Shown piece after piece: positions 54,849 to 64,000 of a stretch of 64,000 nucleotides of DNA. Source of the DNA: Gordionus sp. m RMFG-2023 (Eukaryota; Nematomorpha; Gordioida; Chordodea; Parachordodidae); assembly GCF_954871325.1 (NCBI RefSeq), contig NC_088777.1, positions 34,015,366 to 34,079,365 of the forward strand. The letters run 5' to 3'. Under the pieces are notes generated by a model. The model was not told where the DNA came from and made no database searches. It saw nothing but the letters and a program-made list of their open reading frames with translations. Made by a program: the position numbers and the translations under genes. Every line of letters starts with the position of its first letter. The first letter of the stretch is position 1.

Positions 54849-56597
54849 AAAACAATAAAAAATAAAGACTACATAGAATATTTGGGATATCAGTATTTAC
54901 AGCACAAATCTGGTAAAAGTGCCATATATTACTATTGTCGCAAAAGATGTGGTGGGAGAACAAAACTCACCATTAATTGTGACTTTAGTATAACTAAATG
55001 TCATTTAGACACTTGTAAACCAATTCAAAGTAAAACTTAATATTATTATATTTAGATGTTTCACCTTTATCATCAAACATTATCTTAGAACAACTGAGTT
55101 CAAATTTTCAAGGTAAAAATATTTTATCACATAATTATAAAACAATAAACTCAAAATCATATAGATGTATCTCAAATATCTTCTCAATCTTATGGAGAAT
55201 CTTTGGCCCTCTCAAATCCAAGTTAAAAATTATAAATAATATTAATTAACTATAAATTAAATAGATGTATCTCAAATATCTTCTCAATCTCATGGAGAAT
55301 CCTTGACCCTCTCAAATCCAAGTTAAAAATTATAAATCATATTAAATAACTATAAATTAAATAGATGTATCTCAAATATCTTCTCAATCTCATGGAGAAT
55401 CCTTGACCCTCTCAAATCCAAGTTAAAAATTATAAATCATATTAATTAACTATAAATTAAATAGATGTATCTCAAATATTTTCTCAATCTCATGGAGAAT
55501 CCTTGACCCTCTCAAATCCAAGTTAAAAATTATAAATCATATTAATTAACTATAAATTAAATAGATGTATCTCAAATATTTTCTCAATCTCATGGAGAAT
55601 CCTTGACCCTCTCAAATCCAAGTTAAAAATTATAAATAATCTTAAATAAATATTATAATTTTAGGTACAACATATTATATAACCATTATCAAAACACAAA
55701 TTTTAAAATAGGTATTTAAAAATTAGATTGCAAATCTTATATTGCTGATAAGTTTCAGCAGATAGTTTTAATTTAGTTTAAGTTAATTAAAATTATTATT
55801 TATATATTTATAAAAGGAAGGAGTCATATATTGAGCTATTTCAAATAATCGTGGAATATGGGACATTGAATGGTATCCAGTTTTTACCAGACATGGCACA
55901 AACCGTCTATGACGCAGGAGCGATATCTGCTCTACAATTTGTATTTCCCAATATTTTAGTAAAGAGTAAAGTTTAAATTATATATAGTTGTAACATAATT
56001 TATTTTTAGGCTGCTTCTTCCATTTTACGCAGGCCATTTGGCGTAAAGTTAAGCATTTAGGCCTAGTCAAGCAGTATAAAGAAGAGACTGCGGTTTACAC
56101 TATTGTTCGAAGGATGAGTGTACTACCTTTATGCAAGAGAGAGGACATTCAAGTGGTCCGTGATTCTTGTGTAGATCTAGCAGCCAATGACCCGTTAATA
56201 TTAAGTTTCTTAATATATATGGATACTACCTGTATAAATTCTGATGCAATCTTTCCTCATCAAATTTGGACCAGGTAATTATTTCATTTTTATTAATTCC
56301 TCACAATTTATATAAAGGTTTATAATATTTTTAACATTTAATACATTGTTTGGTATTAGGTATAAGATTCAAGGTCCTCGCAGTAATAATCATCTCGAAG
56401 GATATCACCATTCCCTCAAGCGAATGGCAAAAAATGCTCATCCGGACATATATTCATTAATTCGCGTTTTAAAAGATAACCAACGCCTGACAGAACTTAA
56501 AGTTATACAAATCAATAACGGGAAAATAGTTACGGAGAAAAATAAAAAATATGTGATAATTAATAAAAAAAATTGTAAACTTAACAGCATTATATGA
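54849..56597 (+). pseudogene. MULE transposase, multi-exon
   Basis: A DDE-type transposase of the Mutator-like group. 54849-55029 encodes a FLYWCH-like finger (DYIEYLGYQYLQHKSGKSAI, YYYCRKRCGGR, CHLDTC). Small exons at 55056-55112 and 55165-55621 follow. About 55820-55975 reads ESYIELFQIIVEYGTLNGIQ and AQTVYDAGAISALQFVFPNI. 56010-56274 gives GCFFHFTQAIWRKVKHLGLV and DPLILSFLIYMDTTC. After intron 56275-56359 the last exon (56360-56597) has NNHLEGYHHSLKRM. The DFExAA motif of relatives reads VYDAGAIS here and the first ATG is not found; phases between 55621 and 56010 do not all agree, so it is probably defective. Confidence 0.75.
55056..55621 (+). repeat. Six tandem 57-nt symmetric exons in MULE gene
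   Basis: Exons 55165-55221, 55265-55321, 55365-55421, 55465-55521 and 55565-55621 repeat with a period of exactly 100 bp (57 exon, 43 intron). Each has TAG acceptor and GTTAAA donor, phase 1 at both ends, and reads (N/D)VSQISSQSHGESLTLSNP. The upstream exon 55056-55112 is also 57 nt, phase 1-1, and starts VSPLSS, so it is a likely ancestral copy. Copies 2-5 are almost identical; copy 1 differs at a few sites. Confidence 0.85.
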
Positions 56598-57700
56598 TAT
56601 TACTTCTAATTTATTTTTTTTTTAATGATAAAGTGTCTGATTTAATAAAATCATATTAAATATATGTTATTAAATTTAAAATAGTTGTAGATATATTGTT
56701 AATAAAAAATTTAATATAAAATTGACAAAAGAGACCAATATACTTGGTGTTTCGATTGAAATGATACTTTATTTTACTTATTCATAACTTTGTAAATTTT
56801 TTGTTTACATGACAGGATTTTCACTGGATGTAGATATCCATCATAAATCTATATACCCCCTCCCCCTAAAAAAAATTCGCAAATAAAAGAATACTCCCTC
56901 TATAGCTTCTCTACTATCATCTCGCTAAATATTATTAATATAAAAAAGTTACTTTTTAAAACATGAATTCATTTAATAAAATCCATTATAAACAATAATG
57001 CATTATTATAATATATATTTTGGCATGATTTTGAGTTCACTGTTAGAATGCCTGATAGCACATAATTATCCATAAATAAATTCCTTTTGAAAATAATGAA
57101 TATGATTAGGTGTAAGATATAAATTTGATCATTGTGTTGACAACATAGTAGGGTTTTACTATATTTTTAGTCGAAAAATGTCACCTTGGCCTCGGGGTTT
57201 TTCTTAAAAAGTTAGCAACTTTAATTTAGATGAAATATAAATTAGATCATTTTAATATTCATATATTTATCCGAAGGGCTGCTTAGGAATATACCATATA
57301 AGTCGAAATTTATGAAAGTATTAATTTATAATAAACCCAATGTCATTTATAATTTATATAAAAAAATCTATGGTAAAAAGAATATATATTATAGTAAGTT
57401 AATAGTTTATGGAAAATTTTATAAAATTCATAGGCAATAATATGCTTTACATTTTCTGTAAAATCAGATTTTTGAATTTCAAAAGAGTTCAAAGTTATTC
57501 CGGAAAAAATACAATGCGGTATATTTTACAAAAAAATTATATTATCTTTTTTAGTTTAGTTAACTTTTTTTTTATAAGTGCTAAATTATTTATAATTATA
57601 TTATCATTAGGATATATATTTTTATTAAGTATTTTAACTATTAAAGAAATTTTTAAATGATATTTAAAATAATTACTAAATTTGTAATAATATAATTTGT
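56598..57700. other. MULE 3' non-coding region
   Basis: AT-rich; CCCCCTCCCCCTAAAAAAAA near 56857. The 83-codon frame at 57409-57660 is hydrophobic and AT-driven and is not called as a gene. Confidence 0.4.
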
Positions 57701-58095
57701 AAGATATATATTTGTATTAAGTATTTAATATAACTATTGATGGAATTTTTATTGTCATTTAAAATATTTATTAAATTTGTAAAACGCTTGCTTAATTATA
57801 ATTTGTAATTATATACTTAAATTTATTATAATTTCACCCATATAATATATTTGTATTAAGTATTTAATATAACTGTAATATAAATGTAATTGTAAATTGA
57901 ATTTAAATTGAATATAATATTTACTTTTCGTTTGTAAATTACATAACCTGAAGGATTGAATTCATTATATATATATACGTGATATTTTGTATTAAATATA
58001 CTTTTACTTACTTTACTTATTTAATAAAACACTTCATTGGCGACGATTTTTTTAGAGAAGATTTATTTGATTTATTAAATTTAAAGTAAAAGTCA

Positions 58096-59355
58096 ATGGA
58101 AGTAGCTCCTATTAAAGTTGAAGATTCAATGGAAGTAGTTCCTATTAAAGTTGAAGACTCAATGGAAGTAGTTCCTATTAAATTCCATATTCCAGAATTC
58201 GTCAAAGAAAAAATAAATATTCAGGACTACTTATTTAACTTGGAGTTAATTTATAAAGTAAGAAATATTATAGATTTAAATACAAAAAAAGACCTGCTTT
58301 TAGCCTATATCGGAACAGACAATCTTATCAAAATTAAGAACTTTCACTTTCAAATAAATTTAGAGATGATAAATTATGATACTTTAATAAAAAGCTTAAA
58401 TTTGGTGTTCAATTATAGTTCGAGCATTTTCGTAAATAGGAAAAAAATTTTTACGTTAAAAAGATGCAGTGAGACGATTATTGACTTTTCAATTAGGGTT
58501 AAAACTGTCTGTTCTCTTTGTAATTTTAAACCGCCTTTTGATGAACTTTTAAGAGATATATTTATCCTAGGAGTAGGCTTACCTGAGTTGGACAAAGAAC
58601 TTCGGTCAAAGTATATCGAAGGCAATATTACTTTTGAAGAGACCGTGCGTTTAGCGATCGCGCGGTCTTCGTTGGAAAATGAAACCCAGACTGAAGTTAA
58701 TAAAATAACTAAAAATAAGCCAACACAGGGTTCGAAAAATAATTATTTTAGAAATAATAATTATACAAACGTCAATAGATTCAATAATAATAAACACTTT
58801 AGTAACAATTATATTCCTAATAATAATTATAGACCTAGTATCAAACCTAATTCTATTCAAAAGAAAGTGATATGCTTTCGTTGCGGTAAGGCAAACCACA
58901 TAGCGGAAGATTGTAGAACCCATGCCATACAAATGATTCTGCCACGGACACCTCGCCTGTCATTTTCAAATAAAGCAACCATCGATGCGAAGATAAATGG
59001 GTTGCAGCTAGCTATGGAGTTTGATACCGGCGCCGCGTGTAGTGTGATTGATGAGGTCACCTGGAATCGTATTGGCAGACCACAACTATCACCGGCTTAT
59101 AAATTAGTGGGATATAATCATATCCAAATCGAAGTACTAGGTAAATGTACCGTAGAAGTCAAAGTAAAAAATATTTCGAAATTTTTACTTATTTGGGTAG
59201 TTAAAGGGGAGAATTCCCTTATTTTTGGGATGCCTTTCATTAGAGAATTTGATATAAAACTACCGGAAGAAGTTCGTATTAATAAAATAAATATGAATGT
59301 TCCCTCTTTAAATACGATTGCTTCAAAATTCCCTCAAGTTTTTAAAAAAAATTAG
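58096..59355 (+). pseudogene. Gag-protease part of the Ty3/Gypsy fossil
   Basis: About 419 codons. The first 30 residues are three copies of an 11-residue unit (MEVVPIKVEDS). The gag body is followed by an Asn-rich stretch, a zinc knuckle CFRCGKANHIAEDC and a retropepsin-type site FDTGAACSVID. In living relatives this polyprotein packages and matures the element's particles. It belongs to the internally deleted element at 57874-60853. Confidence 0.9.
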
Positions 59356-59441
59356 GTGAAATCAAACTGCAAAAGGCAGTCATCCGAATAGAACCGAACA
59401 CGTTACCGATTGCATTACCAGCAAGAAGAGTTCCTTTTCCG

Positions 59442-60630
59442 TTGCGTCGAACCATTGAAGCAGAGTTGGATAGACTTTTAGACGAAGGCGTTATCGAGAA
59501 GGTGGATCCAACAATAACTCCAATCACTTGGGCTACGCCAACGGTTAATATCTTAAAGAAATCCGGTGCCGTGCGGATATGCGGAGATTTTCGTTTAACA
59601 ATCAACAAATATCTAGCGATCGATAACGATTTACTACCAACTTTCGTCGACCTAACAAATAAAATCGCGGGTGGTAAAATATTTTTAACAATAGATTTAA
59701 GAGATGCATTTTTACAATTCGGAGTTAGTCCAGACTGTAGGGACCTTTTAGTAATTTCGACACATGTCGGTTATTACCGATACCAAAGAATTCCATTTGG
59801 TTTGACTAGCGCTCCGATAATATTCCAACGCTTTATGAAAAACCTATTAAAGGGAATTCCTATGGTTAGTGTATTTTTAGACGACATAATTATTGCAGGT
59901 GAGAATAATTCCGATCACATAGTTAATTTGGAAGAAGTATTAAGAAGATTTGAGAAGGCTGGACTGACCACGACGACTGATAAAATTAAAATCGGAGAAA
60001 AGTCAGTCACTTATTTAGGTCATGTTATTGACAGTTTCGGAATTCACCCTACAGAAGATAAGATTAGCGCTATAAAAAATTTTAAAACACCTTCCAATGT
60101 TAAAGAACTACGTTCATTTCTTGGAATAGTGAATTATCATGAGGCATTTATTAAAACTTTGCATTCTATTTGTGCGCCTTTACATCGACTAACGAGTAAA
60201 AATGTTGGTTGGTTTTGGTCAGCTAAAGAAAATATTTACTAAAGTTAAAAATATATTGTCAAAAGAAGATACAATAATTCCTTATTCAGCCGATATCCCT
60301 GTCGTGATTTCTTGTGACGCTTCCGAAGATGGTCTAGGAGCTGTTATTGCACACCGATTTCTTACTGGCCAGGAGAAACCGATTGCTTACGCATCGAGGA
60401 CACTTTCGGCGGCTGAAAAGAATTATGAAAGGACAGCAGGGTGGCATGAAGGAAAAGTGTTACAACGAAAAAGCGCAATATTGTACGATGTGGAATCAGA
60501 GGGGATCGTTAAAAACAAGCATGCAGATCAATTGAGGGATGCACATACACAAGAGAAGGAAATACCCGTTACGTTGACCGAAGAAGTGGAAAAGGCAGAA
60601 CATGAGAATACAACTCTTGAAAAAAGAGTT
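59442..60630 (+). pseudogene. Reverse transcriptase / RNase H part of the Ty3/Gypsy fossil
   Basis: Reverse transcriptase blocks VRICGDFRLTINK, FLTIDLRDAFLQFGVSPD, RIPFGLTSAPIIFQRFM, VFLDDIIIAG (the x-x-D-D box) and LGHVIDSFGIHPTEDKI are clear. RNase H begins with VISCDASEDGLGAVIAH and stops resembling the family soon after AYASRTLSAAEKNYE. The integrase region is absent. Fossil, broken. Confidence 0.9.
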
Positions 60631-61285
60631 TGAAACCCCCACTACGTTATCACGATGAATTCAATTTATAGTGGGGAGAACTGTAATATAAATGTAATTG
60701 TAAATTGAATTTAAATTGAATATAATATTAACTTTTCGTTTGTAAATTACATAACCTGAAGGATTGAATTCATTATATATATATACATGATATTTTGTAT
60801 TAAATATACTTTTACTTACTTTACTTATTTTACTTATTTAATAAAACATTTCAATAACTATTGATGAAATTTTTTATTGTCATTTAAAATATTTATTGTC
60901 ATTTAAAATATTTATTGTCATTTAAAATATTTATTAAATTTGTAAAACGCTTGCTTAATTATATAATTTGTAATTATATACTAAAATTTATCATAATTTC
61001 ACCCATATAATATATTTGTATTAAGTATTTAATATAACTATTGATGAAATTTTTTATTGTCATTTAAAATATTTATTAAATTTGTAAAACGCTTGCTTAA
61101 TTATATAATTTGTAATTATATACTAAAATTTATCATAATTTCACCCATTGATATATATTTGTTTGTTAATTTATTTTTCTAGTGGTATTTAATTTTTTAT
61201 TATTTTTAGCGATTATTACTTTTAGCGATTTAGAACAGGAACCATCATTTTGTGTTTATGGTTCCCACACGAAATCGCCAAGTTC

Positions 61286-61543
61286 AAAATAGCCAAATAT
61301 TTTTGTACGTAATTTAAAACACCACAAGTAATATAATATTTCCTATATAATAAAATACAAATATATAATATAGTGTAATATAATATAAAATATATAATAA
61401 TAATATAATACTAATACTAATAATATAAAATAATAATATAAATTAATAATATAAACTAATAATGTAATACACTATAATACTAAAATAATGTATTATTATA
61501 ATGTGTAATAATATAATATAAAATATACAATAATAATATAAAA
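61286..61543. other. AT-rich lead-in to the 16-bp array
   Basis: Irregular TAATATAATA words that grade into the array; they probably share its origin. Confidence 0.5.
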
Positions 61544-63369
61544 CCAATATAATATAATACCAATAAAATATAATACCAATATAATATAATACCAATATAA
61601 TATAATACCAATATAATATAATACCAATATAATATAATACCAATATAATATAATACCAATATAATATAATACCAATATAATATAATACCAATATAATATA
61701 ATACCAATATAATATAATACCAATATAATATAATACCAATATAATATAATACCAATATAATATAATACCAATATAATATAATACCAATATAATATAATAC
61801 CAATATAATATAATACCAATATAATATAATACCAATATAATATAATACCAATATAATATAATACCAATATAATATAATACCAATATAATATAATACCAAT
61901 ATAATATAATACCAATATAATATAATACCAATATAATATAATACCAATATAATATAATACCAATATAATATAATACCAATATAATATAATACCAATATAA
62001 TATAATACCAATATAATATAATACCAATATAATATAATACCAATATAATATAATACCAATATAATATAATACCAATATAATATAATACCAATATAATATA
62101 ATACCAATATAATATAATACCAATATAATATAATACCAATATAATATAATACCAATATAATATAATACCAATATAATATAATACCAATATAATATAATAC
62201 CAATATAATATAATACCAATATAATATAATACCAATATAATATAATACCAATATAATATAATACCAATATAATATAATACCAATATAATATAATACCAAT
62301 ATAATATAATACCAATATAATATAATACCAATATAATATAATACCAATATAATATAATACCAATATAATATAATACCAATATAATATAATACCAATATAA
62401 TATAATACCAATATAATATAATACCAATATAATATAATACCAATATAATATAATACCAATATAATATAATACCAATATAATATAATACCAATATAATATA
62501 ATACCAATATAATATAATACCAATATAATATAATACCAATATAATATAATACCAATATAATATAATACCAATATAATATAATACCAATATAATATAATAC
62601 CAATATAATATAATACCAATATAATATAATACCAATATAATATAATACCAATATAATATAATACCAATATAATATAATACCAATATAATATAATACCAAT
62701 ATAATATAATACCAATATAATATAATACCAATATAATATAATACCAATATAATATAATACCAATATAATATAATACCAATATAATATAATACCAATATAA
62801 TATAATACCAATATAATATAATACCAATATAATATAATACCAATATAATATAATACCAATATAATATAATACCAATATAATATAATACCAATATAATATA
62901 ATACCAATATAATATAATACCAATATAATATAATACCAATATAATATAATACCAATATAATATAATACCAATATAATATAATACCAATATAATATAATAC
63001 CAATATAATATAATACCAATATAATATAATACCAATATAATATAATACCAATATAATATAATACCAATATAATATAATACCAATATAATATAATACCAAT
63101 ATAATATAATACCAATATAATATAATACCAATATAATATAATACCAATATAATATAATACCAATATAATATAATACCAATATAATATAATACCAATATAA
63201 TATAATACCAATATAATATAATACCAATATAATATAATACCAATATAATATAATACCAATATAATATAATACCAATATAATATAATACCAATATAATATA
63301 ATACCAATATAATATAATACCAATATAATATAATACCAATATAATATAATACCAATATAATATAATACC
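61544..63369. repeat. 16-bp tandem array ACCAATATAATATAAT, about 114 copies
   Basis: An almost perfectly uniform array over about 1.83 kb; the second unit has AAAATATAAT and I saw no other change until the end near 63369. The complement of the unit contains no stop codon in any phase and 16 is not a multiple of 3, so all three minus-strand frames stay open and repeat the same 16 residues (YYIGIILYWYYIILVL). The apparent 600-700 codon frames are artefacts of this. Confidence 0.97.
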
Positions 63370-63545
63370 ATATATATAATATCAATACCATTATGTGTAA
63401 TATAATATAAAATATATAATAATAATAATATAATACAAATATAATATAATACAAATATAATATAATACAAATATAATATAATACAAATATAATATAATAC
63501 CAATATCATAAGGTGTATTATAATATAATACCAATATAATATAAT
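63370..63545. repeat. Variant tail of the array (ACAAATATAATATAAT)
   Basis: Four or five copies of a one-base variant at about 63432-63500 are bracketed by unrelated-length TGTGTAATATAATATAAAAT words like those before the main array, then two more ACCAAT units. Confidence 0.8.
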
Positions 63546-64000
63546 CATAGGCGTAGCCAGGATTTTCATTAAGCCTGGAACAAATATGAAATATATTTTT
63601 ATTAGTTTATATAAAATAATATAATAAATTACTTTTATTGTATATACCTTAATATAAAAGCATTGTAATAATTTATTCCAAACAATTATAAGAAATTTAT
63701 TTATAAAAAGTAAGTAGACATAAAGTTGATTTTACTCTATTATATAGATTTAGTTATAAAATACTAGGTAAAATTCCACTTTTACAGACATATTTGACAG
63801 TTAGAGAATATATTACAGTTAATAATTTAACAAATTTTATCAATGCTCTTGATATTAAATATAGCAAAAATTTGCATTCAATTATTTAAAGCCATCTATT
63901 TATTTTAAGTAAAAATGATATTTAAATTTAATCTTTATAATATTCATCCCACAATGTCTTTAAAATATATTTTCTGATGTCCTTATCAATGTTTAATAGT
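63546..64000. mobile_element. Left end of another GGCGTAGCC-type hAT element (cut by window)
   Basis: CATAGGCGTAGCCAGGATTT resembles the hAT-3 end CAGTGGCGTAGCCAGAATTT with changes in its first bases. The remaining 430 bp carry no clear frame. Its right end lies outside the window, so membership in hAT-3 is likely but not proven. Confidence 0.5.

Larger units (their letters stand above)
57874..60853 (+). mobile_element. Short Ty3/Gypsy LTR retroelement (fossil, young)
   Basis: LTRs at 57874-58036 (163 bp) and 60682-60853 (172 bp) begin TGTAATATAA and end TTCA. They agree at about 98% of aligned positions apart from one short indel, which points to a recent insertion. Target duplication ATAAC on both sides (57869-57873, 60854-60858). 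A TTGGCGACGA primer-site-like stretch follows the first LTR and a purine tract AGTGGGGAGAA precedes the second. Parts: gag with CCHC knuckle and an aspartic protease (58096-59355), reverse transcriptase (59442-60242), beginning of RNase H (to about 60430). No integrase was found, so it is internally deleted and broken, with about two or three breaks; it could only have moved with help. Confidence 0.92.
57703..61150 (+). repeat. 145-bp tandem repeat, three units, split by an LTR element
   Basis: The unit runs from ATATATTTGTATTAAGTATT through ATTGATGAAATTTTTTATTG, AACGCTTGCTTAATTATA to ATCATAATTTCACCCAT. Units: 57703-57846; 57847-57873 continuing at 60854-61008 (with extra short TTTATTGTCATTTAAAATA copies); 61009-61150. 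The retroelement therefore landed in the second unit. Confidence 0.85.
54451..61285 (+). mobile_element. Mutator-like element (MULE) with FLYWCH finger
   Basis: Left terminal region 54451-54670 has repeated GGTTCTAAATCGCTAA and AAAATCGCTAAAAAATGGG. The right region 61205-61285, read on the other strand, gives AAACACAAAATGATGGTTCC and TGTTCTAAATCGCTAAAAG, an imperfect inverted match. In between are a FLYWCH exon, tandem small exons, MULE transposase exons and, in the 3' part, a tandem repeat split by a Ty3/Gypsy insertion. Without that insertion it is about 3.9 kb. Confidence 0.7.

Noticed and set aside
58651-59060. Minus-strand frames within the Ty3/Gypsy gag-protease region
   Set aside because: They are antisense shadows of the gag and protease reading frame.
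61443-63569. Three overlapping minus-strand frames of 619-708 codons
   Set aside because: They are translations of the 16-bp tandem array, give the same 16-residue repeat in every frame and have no independent coding signal.

Overview
This window is an AT-rich stretch of an animal nuclear genome. It has spliced genes with long introns, several superfamilies of DNA transposon, a LINE, one LTR retroelement, satellite DNA and no operons. The only host gene that can be named is ATP synthase F1 subunit alpha. Its protein sequence, the FLYWCH-type MULE, the many hAT elements and the repeat-family protein at the left edge all fit an arthropod, possibly a crustacean such as a copepod; the species is inference.

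Layout. 1-735: worn remnant of a repeat-associated protein family. 1360-2010: first block of a satellite whose core is the palindrome TGACAATTGTCA. 5229-9955: last four visible coding exons of ATP synthase alpha (+), with a hAT-type MITE in one intron. 12.86-18.80 kb: a giant imperfect inverted repeat (fold-back element) carrying the same satellite in both arms, 3-4 units in one and about 19 in the other. 18.8-25.8 kb: two possible exons, a SINE, minisatellites, MITEs, a hAT scrap and a Tc1/mariner relic.

25.8-37.6 kb is a nest of hAT elements. hAT-1 copy 1 sits in a second hAT (exact 8-bp duplication GAAATTTC). Beside it an element with CAGTGGCGTAGCC ends contains a 5.6-kb hAT with exact ATTCAATC duplications and a nearly readable spliced transposase. 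38.9-40.3 kb is a LINE reverse transcriptase relic. 41.9-52.2 kb holds exon-like segments on + that may form one unrecognised cysteine-containing gene, with hAT-1 copies 2 and 3 in its putative introns. 53.8-54.1 kb is another hAT scrap. 54.45-61.29 kb is a MULE whose 3' part contains a roughly 145-bp tandem repeat, which in turn was hit by a short Ty3/Gypsy element (57,874-60,853). 61.5-63.4 kb is an almost uniform array of about 114 copies of a 16-bp unit. The window ends inside another element with GGCGTAGCC ends.

The most interesting pattern: the transposase genes of two unrelated DNA transposons have each tandemly multiplied one small, phase-symmetric, serine-rich exon between the N-terminal nucleic-acid-binding region and the catalytic part (six 57-nt exons in the MULE, three 84-87-nt exons in the hAT). 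This would lengthen a linker without shifting the frame. The fold-back satellite element and the possible unknown gene come next.
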